A DNA stretch of 64,000 nucleotides, taken from positions 248,001-312,000 of the forward strand of contig CP053031.1 of assembly GCA_021496505.1 (NCBI GenBank), in the 5' to 3' direction. Shown in pieces: positions 9,336 to 16,649 of the stretch (position 1 is its first letter; the number at the start of each line of letters is the position of its first letter). Below the pieces are notes generated by a model. That model searched no databases and was not told the origin of the DNA. It saw only the letters and a list, made by a program, of their open reading frames with translations. A program made the translations under genes and the position numbers. Source of the stretch: Thermoleophilia bacterium SCSIO 60948 (GTDB taxonomy: Bacteria > Actinomycetota > Thermoleophilia > Solirubrobacterales > 70-9).

Positions 9336-10886
9336 ATGCTGACCACGCTGCTCGTCGTCCCGCTCGTCGCCGGCCTGCTCTGCCTGTTCGCGCCACGGCG
9401 GATCGGCGCCGTGATCTCGATCCTCGGCGCCGCGGTCACGCTCGGCCTCGCCGTCGCGATCGTCGCCGGCTTCGACGGCGGCGCGTCGGGGCTCCAGTAC
9501 GCGGTCGATGCCGAATGGATCCCGGCGCTCGGGATCTCCTATTCGCTCGGCGTCGACGGGGTCAGCGTCTTCCTCGTCGCCCTGACCGCGCTGCTCTGGC
9601 TGGCGGGCACCGTGTGGTCGGCGATGCGCCTGCCCGACGGCAAGGGCCGTGCCGGGCTCTACCTGTTCCTGCTCGGCCTCGGTGAGACGGCGACGCTCGG
9701 CGCCTTCCTCGCCCAGGACCTGCTGCTCTTCGTCCTCTTCTTCGACCTGATGCTGATCCCGTTCTTCCTCCTGATCGGGGCATTCGGGCGTCGCGTCTCG
9801 GAGCCGGCCCCCGGCGGCGGGTCGATCATCGAGATCAACCCCTCCTCGGCGACGATCAAGATGATCGTCTACACCCTCGCCGGCTCACTGCTGATGCTGG
9901 TCGGCGCGATCGCGACCGCGGTCCTCGCCGCGGACGGCGGCCAGATCTCATTCGCGATGGCCGACCTGCGCGAGAACATCCTCTCCGAGGGCTCGCAGGC
10001 GTGGATCTTCTGGCTGTTCGCCGCGGCGTTCCTGGTCAAGATGCCGGCGTTCCCGATCCACGGCTGGATGCCCGACGCCTACCGGGCCTGCCCGCTGCCC
10101 GTCCTCGTCCTGCTGTCGGGTGTGCTGTCGAAGGTCGGCGCCTACGGTTTCATCCGCGTCGTCCTGCCGACCTTCCCCGACGCCTCGGTCCAGTTCCAGG
10201 ACGTGATGCTCGTGATCGGGGTCATCTCGATCCTCTACGGCTCGGCGATGGCGTTCACGCAGACCAACATCCGCCTGATCGCGGGCTACTCGTCGGTCGC
10301 CCAGCTCGGCTTCATCACGATCGGGATCTTCGCCCTGACGCCCGACGCGATCGGCGGCTCGATCCTGCAGATGGTCAACCACGGTCTCGTCGTCGCGCCG
10401 GTCTTCCTGATCGCCGCCGTGCTCTACGCGCGCTCGGGAACCGAGGACATCACGAAGATGGGCGGCCTCGCCAAGCGCGCGCCGATCCTCGCCGGCCTCT
10501 TCCTCGTCGTCACGATGGCGCTGCTGGCGATCCCCGGGTCGGCCAACTTCATCGGCGAGTTCTTCATCCTCAACGGCCTGTTCGAGACGAAGGTCGCGTT
10601 CGCGGTCGTCGCCTCGGTCGGGATCGCGCTGGCCGCGTTCTACGCGCTTCGGATGTACCAGCGCACGATGCACAATCCACTGCCCGAGGGCATGGTCTCG
10701 CGCGAGATCGAGTGGCGCGAGGCGCTCGTGATCGTCCCGCTCGTCGGCGTGATAATCGCGCTCGCGCTATATCCCGGGCTCGTGATCGAGCGCTCGGAGG
10801 CAACCGTCGGCGGTGGGGTCGAGGCCGTGGCGGCGGCGGCCGACCGCGCCGGTGAGACGACGGTCGCGGAGGCGGCGGTCCGATGA
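9336..10886 (+). CDS. nuoM: NADH-quinone oxidoreductase subunit M
   Basis: NuoM is the second antiporter-like pumping subunit of complex I. The 516-aa polytopic product has FFDLMLIPFFLLIG, the KMPAFPIHGWMPDAY motif and the IRLIAGYSSVAQLGF segment typical of NuoM. ATG 9336 follows the nuoL stop by 3 nt. The stop overlaps the nuoN ATG by 4 bp. Confidence 0.96.
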   Translation: MLTTLLVVPLVAGLLCLFAPRRIGAVISILGAAVTLGLAVAIVAGFDGGASGLQYAVDAEWIPALGISYSLGVDGVSVFLVALTALLWLAGTVWSAMRLPDGKGRAGLYLFLLGLGETATLGAFLAQDLLLFVLFFDLMLIPFFLLIGAFGRRVSEPAPGGGSIIEINPSSATIKMIVYTLAGSLLMLVGAIATAVLAADGGQISFAMADLRENILSEGSQAWIFWLFAAAFLVKMPAFPIHGWMPDAYRACPLPVLVLLSGVLSKVGAYGFIRVVLPTFPDASVQFQDVMLVIGVISILYGSAMAFTQTNIRLIAGYSSVAQLGFITIGIFALTPDAIGGSILQMVNHGLVVAPVFLIAAVLYARSGTEDITKMGGLAKRAPILAGLFLVVTMALLAIPGSANFIGEFFILNGLFETKVAFAVVASVGIALAAFYALRMYQRTMHNPLPEGMVSREIEWREALVIVPLVGVIIALALYPGLVIERSEATVGGGVEAVAAAADRAGETTVAEAAVR

Positions 10887-12496
10887 TCGAGGTCGACTTC
10901 AACCCGCCCGCGATCGACTACGCGGGGATCTCGCCGATCATCGCGCTCAGCGTCGGGCTCGTCGTCACCCTGCTCGTCGGTCTCGCGCGTCCGAGCCGGG
11001 CGAAGATCTTCGCGAGCATCGCGAGCTTCGCCACGCTCGCGATCACCGCCGGCCTGCTCGTCTGGCAGTGGGACGAGCCCGCGAACCTCGTCGCCGGCGC
11101 GCTGCGACTCGACTCGCTGTCGATCTCGGTGTCGCTGATCGCGATCTTCTCGGCCGCGTTCGCGATCCCGCTCTCGTGGCGCGAGGACATGCTCGAGCGC
11201 CCGTTCGCGCAGTCGAGCCACGGCGAGTTCCAGGCCCTGCTGCTGACCTCGGTCCTCGGCATGGTCCTGCTCGCGCAGTCGCAGAACCTGATCGTCTTCT
11301 TCGTCGCGCTCGAGCTGCTCTCGATCCCGCTGTACGTCCTCTGCGGGATGGCGCTGCGCCGTCGCGAGTCACTCGAGTCCGGCCTCAAGTACCTGATCGT
11401 CGGCTCGCTCGGCTCGGCGACGCTGCTCTACGGGCTCGCGTTCATCTACGGCGCCTCGGGCTCGACCGACTTCGCGACGATCGCCAACGCGCTCGGCGCC
11501 GACCTCGGCGACGACATCCTCGTGTTGATCGGGATCGCGCTCTGCGCCACGGGGCTCGCGTTCAAGCTCTCGATCGCGCCCTTCCACCAGTGGACGCCCG
11601 ACGTCTACCAGGGCGCCCCGACACCGGTGACCGCGTTCATGGCCGTCGCTACGAAGGCCGCCGCCTTCGCGGTCTTCGTCCGCTTCTTCGAGGTCGCGCT
11701 CGGGCCGTCGGTCGACCAGTGGCAGACCGCCCTCGCCGGTCTCGCGGCGTTCTCGATCGCGGTCGGCAACGTCGGCGCGCTCGGCCAGCGCTCGCTCAAA
11801 CGGATGCTCGGCTACTCGGGCGTCGCGCAGGCGGGATACATGCTGGTCGCGATCGTCGCCGCCAACGAGGCCGGGATCTCGGCGCTCGTCTTCTACCTCG
11901 CGGGCTATGCGTTCACCAACCTCGCCGCGTTCGCCGTGATCACGATCCGCGAGCGCGAGACCGAGTGGGGCGACGACATCCGCAGCTTCGAGAACCTCGG
12001 TTCGGAGCGACCGGGTCTCGCATGGGCGCTCACCATCTCGATGCTCGGGCTCGCCGGGCTCCCTGGCACGGTCGGCTTCATCGGCAAGCTGTTCCTGATC
12101 AACGCGATCTCCGATGCCGGGTTCATCTGGCTGGGCATCGCGATCGCGATCGGCACGGTCATCTCTCTCGCCTACTACCTGCGGGTGATCGCGGCGATCT
12201 GGATGAGCCCGCGACCCGAGCCGAGCGCCGCGACCGGCCCCTCGGCGACGCCGCGACCGGCGATCGCCGGCGGCTCGCCGGACATCGCGCCGGCCGAGGC
12301 GGACGCGCTCGGGCGCAACGGCGACGCGGCGTTCGATCCCCGCGCGGGCCTACCGAGCGGCGGGCGTTGCTTCGTGATCCTCGGGCTTCTGTTCTTGGTC
12401 AGTGCCGCCTCGGTCGTCTTCGGGATCCTCCCGCAGCCGCTCGCCGACTGGGCGGGCGAAGCCGGCGCGTCGATCGTCGCCGCGTTCCCCGGTTGA
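10883..12496 (+). CDS. nuoN: NADH-quinone oxidoreductase subunit N
   Basis: NuoN is the third antiporter-like subunit and normally the last gene of nuo operons, as here. The 537-aa product has about 14 hydrophobic segments and the motifs FKLSIAPFHQWTPDVYQGAP and KRMLGYSGVAQAGY. It carries a hydrophilic, Pro/Ala-rich loop of about 50 residues before the last helix (near residues 440-490), longer than in many homologues. The start overlaps the nuoM stop. No clear terminator follows; the next gene starts 29 nt downstream. Confidence 0.95.
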   Translation: MIEVDFNPPAIDYAGISPIIALSVGLVVTLLVGLARPSRAKIFASIASFATLAITAGLLVWQWDEPANLVAGALRLDSLSISVSLIAIFSAAFAIPLSWREDMLERPFAQSSHGEFQALLLTSVLGMVLLAQSQNLIVFFVALELLSIPLYVLCGMALRRRESLESGLKYLIVGSLGSATLLYGLAFIYGASGSTDFATIANALGADLGDDILVLIGIALCATGLAFKLSIAPFHQWTPDVYQGAPTPVTAFMAVATKAAAFAVFVRFFEVALGPSVDQWQTALAGLAAFSIAVGNVGALGQRSLKRMLGYSGVAQAGYMLVAIVAANEAGISALVFYLAGYAFTNLAAFAVITIRERETEWGDDIRSFENLGSERPGLAWALTISMLGLAGLPGTVGFIGKLFLINAISDAGFIWLGIAIAIGTVISLAYYLRVIAAIWMSPRPEPSAATGPSATPRPAIAGGSPDIAPAEADALGRNGDAAFDPRAGLPSGGRCFVILGLLFLVSAASVVFGILPQPLADWAGEAGASIVAAFPG

Positions 12497-12524
12497 CCCG
12501 GGTCACCGTCTCGCCGACTGAGCG

Positions 12525-13439
12525 TTGATCTGGGTCGCGCTCGCGGTCGTCCTCGCGACGAGCGCCGGAATCGCCGCCCAGCGCCGCGCGCCGAAGCGAG
12601 CGGGGGAGGGGTCGCGCGCGGCGCTCAACTTCGCGCTCTTCTTCGTTCTGCCGCCGTGCAACTTCCTCAACCTCGAGGGCGCCGAGCTCGACCTCGACGC
12701 GTTCGCGGGCATCGCCTGCGGCTGGGCCTCGCTGATCGTTCTCGGGTTGATCGCCTGGGCGATCGGTCTCAGGCTCGGCCTGCCGCGGGCGACGGTCGGC
12801 GCGCTGATCCTCGCCACGGTGATCGTCAACACGGGCTACTTCGGCCTGCCGGTGGTCGCGGCGCTGTTCGGCTTCGACGCGATCAGCGAGGCGGCCGCCT
12901 ACGACGTCCTGGTCTCGAACCTCCTGTTCGTCACGATCGGAGCCGGGATCGGTGCGGCCTTCGGCGACAGCGCCGGCGCGAGCGGCGCCGAACGGGTCCG
13001 CAGCTTCCTGATCCGCAACCCGACCCTCTACGCGGTCGCGGCCGCCTTCATCGTCCCCGCGTCGGTGATCCCGGAGGTCGCGATCGAGATCGCGCGGATC
13101 GTCGTCGTCGGCGTCCTGCCGCTCGGCTTCTTCGCGGTCGGCGTCGTGCTCTCGGAAGCCGCCGCGGATGGAGCCGCGCTGCCGCCGCGCTTCGACCGCC
13201 CGGTCGCGATCGCCGTCGGACTGCGACTCGTGGTCGGGCCGCTGCTGCTGCTCGCGATCGCGGTCCCGCTCGCCGACATCCCGCCGACCTTCCCGCTGCT
13301 CGCGGCGATGCCCGCCGGCCTCAACGCGATGTTGATCGCCAACGCCTACGGTCTCGACCAGCGCCTCGCCGCCGGCACGATCCTGTGGTCGACGGCGCTC
13401 GTGCTGCCCGCGTTGCTGGTGGCGTCGCTGGTCGTCTGA
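12525..13439 (+). CDS. AEC-family permease (auxin efflux carrier superfamily)
   Basis: The 304-aa product is a polytopic membrane protein with about ten hydrophobic segments and the AEC/BART-type pattern: NFALFFVLPPCNF in the first half, and a mirrored LLLAIAVPLADIPPTFPLLAAMPAGLNAMLIANAYGLD-type segment near the end, where AMPAGLNAML is the recognisable family motif. Such carriers export small organic anions; the substrate cannot be told here. The start is TTG 12525 with no convincing ribosome-binding site, so the exact start is uncertain. It may be read through from the nuo operon. Confidence 0.75.
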   Translation: MIWVALAVVLATSAGIAAQRRAPKRAGEGSRAALNFALFFVLPPCNFLNLEGAELDLDAFAGIACGWASLIVLGLIAWAIGLRLGLPRATVGALILATVIVNTGYFGLPVVAALFGFDAISEAAAYDVLVSNLLFVTIGAGIGAAFGDSAGASGAERVRSFLIRNPTLYAVAAAFIVPASVIPEVAIEIARIVVVGVLPLGFFAVGVVLSEAAADGAALPPRFDRPVAIAVGLRLVVGPLLLLAIAVPLADIPPTFPLLAAMPAGLNAMLIANAYGLDQRLAAGTILWSTALVLPALLVASLVV

Positions 13440-13850
13440 CTAGACGGGCTTCGTCGTCATCGCCCAGATGACGACGACGTAGGCGACGACCGAGACCGAG
13501 ACGAGCGCGAGGGCGATGCGGTTCGCCGCCGTGGGCGGACCGTCGGAGCCGCGCCGGCCGGCGAGCCACGTCGCGAGCGCGGCGCCGAGCAGGAGCACGA
13601 GGCCCGGCTCGGCGACCATGTAGCCGATGTTGATGAACGTCGGCTCGGCGCCGCCCCAGGCGCCGTCGGCGAGCAGTTGGGCGAAGACGCGCATGACGAA
13701 CCAGGCCGGCAGCGCGCCGAGCAGCAGCGCGCGCAGCGCGGTCCGGTTGCCGCCGCGAACGCCGCCGCGGACCAACGTGATCCCGGCGAAGACGAGCGAG
13801 CCGACTAGGACCATCGCGCCGAGGATGTGGAAGAAGAGCTGGATCTCCAC
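13440..13850 (-). CDS. Small four-helix membrane protein
   Basis: This 136-aa hydrophobic protein starts with GTG 13850 and has four predicted transmembrane helices; the first carries a histidine (FFHILGAMVLVG). It lies directly downstream of a similar small membrane protein on the same strand (1 nt between them), and both open with a FxHxL motif in helix 1. The pair may form a membrane complex. The proteins resemble the four-helix DUF2269-like group by layout only; I cannot assign a function. Its stop is adjacent to the end of the convergent AEC permease. Confidence 0.7.
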   Translation of the reverse strand: MEIQLFFHILGAMVLVGSLVFAGITLVRGGVRGGNRTALRALLLGALPAWFVMRVFAQLLADGAWGGAEPTFINIGYMVAEPGLVLLLGAALATWLAGRRGSDGPPTAANRIALALVSVSVVAYVVVIWAMTTKPV

Positions 13851-13851
13851 G

Positions 13852-14238
13852 TCAGGCCCCCGGCTTCCAGACCATCAGGACGAGGATCAGCAGGACGACC
13901 GCGGTGCGGATCCAGTGGAACCGCCGCCCGGTTGCGAGGCCGGCCGCGTCACCGGCTGCGAAGCCGAGCTGGGCACGACGGCCGATCTCACCCGTTCCGA
14001 GCCAGAGGATCAGCGCGGCGATGATCCAGAAGCTGAAGAAGTCGTACGTGTCGTAGCCGATCGACAGGATCAGCCCGAAGATGATCGTGCCCCCGGCGCC
14101 GATGTTCCAGAGCGCGTCCGCGGTGACGCTCGCCGCGCGCTCCGGCGCGGTGCCGACCGCGTAGGCAGAGTGAATCACGATCGTCGTCAGCACCGCGAAG
14201 GCCGACAGCACGTGGAGGAAGATGAACGTCGTCTCCAT
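13852..14238 (-). CDS. Small four-helix membrane protein
   Basis: The 128-aa product starts at ATG 14238 (METTFIFLHVLSAF) and has four hydrophobic helices with a histidine in helix 1 and another in helix 2 (VIHSAYAVG). It overlaps longer open frames, but the start is fixed by the hydrophobic pattern. The gene after it on the same strand has the same architecture, suggesting an ancient duplication or a two-subunit membrane protein. Histidines near helix 1 and 2 could bind haem, but this is only a suggestion. No known family is recognised with certainty. Confidence 0.72.
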   Translation of the reverse strand: METTFIFLHVLSAFAVLTTIVIHSAYAVGTAPERAASVTADALWNIGAGGTIIFGLILSIGYDTYDFFSFWIIAALILWLGTGEIGRRAQLGFAAGDAAGLATGRRFHWIRTAVVLLILVLMVWKPGA

Positions 14239-14294
14239 CGCGCGCCAAGCTAGAGCGAGCCGCGGACGGAGGTCAAGCGGGTACCCGCGCTCGC

Positions 14295-15776
14295 TCAGCG
14301 CGAGGGCTGGTGCGCCGGCTCGGGCTCCGGCCCACCGCGAGGCGAACCGGCGGCTCCCTCGGCGCGCGCGGCGCGCCTGCCGGTCGTGCGCGGGATGAGC
14401 ATCGCGGCGCCGAGCGCGGCGATCCCGCCGACGCTCGAGATCGCGAACGCCGTCGTGTAGCCCGCCTCGGCGGGCAACGGCGTGCCTTCGATCACGTTCG
14501 CCGCCAGGACGGAGGTCGCCACCGCCGACCCGAAGGCGCCGCCGACGGTCCGCGTGACCGTGTTGATCCCGGTCGCGATCCCGACGGTCGACTGATCGAC
14601 CGCGGCGACGATCAGATTCGCCATCGACGCGAACGCGAACGCGATCCCGACCGAGAGCAGGATGCCCGAGATGACGAGCTGCCACGGCTCGTCGTGGAGC
14701 AGCATCGCCCAGATGAACGCGGCCGTCGCGAGCGCGGCGCCACCGGCGAGGGTCGCTCGGAACCCGAACCGGACGCCGAGCGTGCCCGCGAACGGCCCGG
14801 TGATGAGCTGTGAGATCGCGCCCGGGAGCAGAAGCAGCCCGGACGCGGTCACCGAGAACCCGAACCCGTAACCGGCGATCTCCGGCGTCTGCGCGAAGCG
14901 CGGCAGCAGCAGGAAGCTCGAGAACATCGCGAAGCCGATCAGGAAGCCGACGAGGTTCGTTGCCCATACCGGCCGCTCGGAGAGCACCGCGAGATCGATC
15001 AGCGGCTCGGGGTGGCGGTCCTCGTAGCGCAGCCACCCGGCGAGGACGAGGACGCCGCCGACGATCAGCCCGATCGTCCGCAACGAGTCCCAGCCCCAGT
15101 CGTTCGACTCCGTCACGCCGAGCAGGACGGCGGCGAGGCCGATCGACAGGAGGACCGCCCCGCCCCAGTCGATCTTCACGTCCGAGCGGGTCGGCGACGG
15201 CGGCACGAGCCTGAAGGCGGCGAAGGCGGCGGGCAGCGCGACGAGGCCGATCCAAAACAGCCACGAGATGTCGAAGTTGTCGACGATGACTCCGGACAGC
15301 GGCAGGCCGATGCCGCCGCCGATGCCGAAGATCGCACTCATCAGCCCGAGCCCGGCGGGGACCCGCTCCGGGGGGAAGTTGTCGCGGATGATCCCGAACG
15401 AGAGCGGGAAGACGCCGCCGGCGACGCCGCACATCACGCGGCCGGCGATCAACGGCCCGATGCTCTCGGCGAACGCGCACACGACCGAGCCGAGCGCGAA
15501 GATCGACAGCACGATCGCCAGCGTGCGCCCCTTGCCGTAGAGGTCGCCGAGCTTGCCGACGATCGGCGTCGCGACCGAGGCCGAGAGCAGGAAGCCGGTC
15601 AGGACCCAGGAGCTGGCGGTGTCACTGGCGCCGAAGCTCTCCGTGATCGGCGCGAGCGCGGGGATCACGAGCGTCTGCGAGAGCGCGAACGAGACGCCCG
15701 CCAGCAGAACGACCATGAGGACCGCGCGAGGCATCGGCGCCGGGCGCTCGGGGGATGTCGAGCCGGTCGAGGGCAA
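14295..15776 (-). CDS. MFS transporter, DHA2-type multidrug efflux
   Basis: This 493-aa protein has about 14 transmembrane segments, the cytoplasmic loop motif GKLGDLYGKGR between helices 2 and 3, and a motif-C-like glycine-rich helix (IFGIGGGIGLPLSGVI), typical of proton-driven 14-helix drug exporters. The divergent neighbour is a TetR regulator with a palindrome in the shared promoter region, so the pair is probably a locally regulated efflux unit. The start is uncertain. TTG 15776 sits 9 nt after a TAGCCT -10-like box and has no Shine-Dalgarno sequence (leaderless arrangement). The alternative ATG 15734 gives 479 aa, also without a good ribosome-binding site. Confidence 0.88.
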   Translation of the reverse strand: MPSTGSTSPERPAPMPRAVLMVVLLAGVSFALSQTLVIPALAPITESFGASDTASSWVLTGFLLSASVATPIVGKLGDLYGKGRTLAIVLSIFALGSVVCAFAESIGPLIAGRVMCGVAGGVFPLSFGIIRDNFPPERVPAGLGLMSAIFGIGGGIGLPLSGVIVDNFDISWLFWIGLVALPAAFAAFRLVPPSPTRSDVKIDWGGAVLLSIGLAAVLLGVTESNDWGWDSLRTIGLIVGGVLVLAGWLRYEDRHPEPLIDLAVLSERPVWATNLVGFLIGFAMFSSFLLLPRFAQTPEIAGYGFGFSVTASGLLLLPGAISQLITGPFAGTLGVRFGFRATLAGGAALATAAFIWAMLLHDEPWQLVISGILLSVGIAFAFASMANLIVAAVDQSTVGIATGINTVTRTVGGAFGSAVATSVLAANVIEGTPLPAEAGYTTAFAISSVGGIAALGAAMLIPRTTGRRAARAEGAAGSPRGGPEPEPAHQPSR

Positions 15777-15785
15777 GAAGCTTCG

Positions 15786-15852
15786 AGGCTAGCGATGTGG
15801 AGCGGGTCGCTCCGTTTCGAACCTCGCCTTCGCGGTTTGCGCTCTATACGCT
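15786..15852. promoter_or_regulatory. Divergent MFS/tetR promoter region with TetR operator candidate
   Basis: Between the two genes lie a minus-strand -10-like box (TAGCCT, forward 15786-15791) for the MFS gene and a plus-strand TACGCT (15847-15852) placed 8 nt before the tetR ATG. In between, 15799-15813 is the palindrome GGAGCG-GGT-CGCTCC (perfect 6-bp arms, 3-nt spacer). It covers the expected -35 region of the MFS promoter, where a TetR dimer would repress. Operator function is inferred from position and symmetry only. Confidence 0.45.
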
Positions 15853-15860
15853 CGCGTCGG

Positions 15861-16478
15861 ATGCGCGCCGAGGGCCAACTTCGTGCGGACGCCGAGCGCA
15901 ACCGCGGCCGCGTCCTGCTCGCCGCCGCGAAGGTCCTCGCCGAACAGGGTGTAGATGCGCCGGTCGAGGCGATCGCCCGCGAGGCCGGCGTCGGCGTGGG
16001 GACCGTCTACCGCCGCTTTCCGACCAAGCGCGAGCTCGTCGAGGCGATCCTGCTCGAGCGCGTCGACACGGTCGTCGCGCGGATCGAGGCGGCGGCGAGT
16101 GAGGAGGATGCCTGGGACGCGCTCGAGCTGGCGCTCACCGCGCTCGCCGAGACGCTCGCGGCCGAGCGCGGTCTCTTCGACATCATCTTCTCCGACGAGT
16201 CCGCCGAACTGCCCGTGAACCGGATCCGGTTGCGCCTGATCGGCGCCGTCGACCCGATCCGTGCGCGGGCGGCCGAGTCGGGCGAGCTGCGCCCCGACGT
16301 CGCCGCGACCGACCTCGTCGCCGTCGCAGCGATGGTGACGCGCCGGCCGCGCGGCGTGCGCGGTCTCGACCCCGGGCTCTGGGCGCGTTGGCTTCGTATC
16401 GTTCTCGATGGGCTGCGCTCCGGGGCGCACAATTCGAAGCTGCCACTGGAGAGCCCACCCACGGATCTGCCCGACTGA
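15861..16478 (+). CDS. TetR-family transcriptional regulator
   Basis: The 205-aa product has a TetR N-terminal helix-turn-helix (about residues 12-60; GVGVGTVYRRFPTKRELVEA is the recognition helix and following turn) and a helical C-terminal ligand domain. ATG 15861 is chosen because coding similarity begins there and a TANNNT box lies 8 nt upstream. The frame is open further upstream but that part is antisense to the MFS gene. The MFS exporter is the likely target. A strong hairpin follows the stop. Confidence 0.9.
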   Translation: MRAEGQLRADAERNRGRVLLAAAKVLAEQGVDAPVEAIAREAGVGVGTVYRRFPTKRELVEAILLERVDTVVARIEAAASEEDAWDALELALTALAETLAAERGLFDIIFSDESAELPVNRIRLRLIGAVDPIRARAAESGELRPDVAATDLVAVAAMVTRRPRGVRGLDPGLWARWLRIVLDGLRSGAHNSKLPLESPPTDLPD

Positions 16479-16490
16479 AGCAGACTCAGC

Positions 16491-16509
16491 TCTGCGGGAA
16501 ACCCGCAGA
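16491..16509 (+). terminator. Hairpin terminator after tetR
   Basis: TCTGCGGG-AAA-CCCGCAGA is a perfect 8-bp stem with a 3-nt loop, 13 nt after the tetR stop. There is no T-run, as is usual in high-GC genomes. Confidence 0.65.
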
Positions 16510-16649
16510 CGCGAGACCGCTACTCCCGCCCCCGGACCGGGTTCTCTCATTTCACCGGGCCTCGGGTTGTTCGCCCTCGGGACCGGCTCTGCTTAAATCG
16601 TGCGCCGATCCCCGGCATGAGGGCGGGGATCCGAGGGAGAGAGAGTCAC

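Noticed and set aside
15012-15860. In-frame upstream extension of the tetR gene
   Set aside because: It lies antisense to the MFS gene, adds no TetR-like sequence, and a -10 box with leaderless start fits ATG 15861.
16617-16649. ATG 16617 as the start of the secreted hydrolase
   Set aside because: It lacks an SD, while TTG 16650 has a GAGGGAGAGAG element and yields an N-terminus like that of the next secreted protein. This is not decisive, so it is recorded here.
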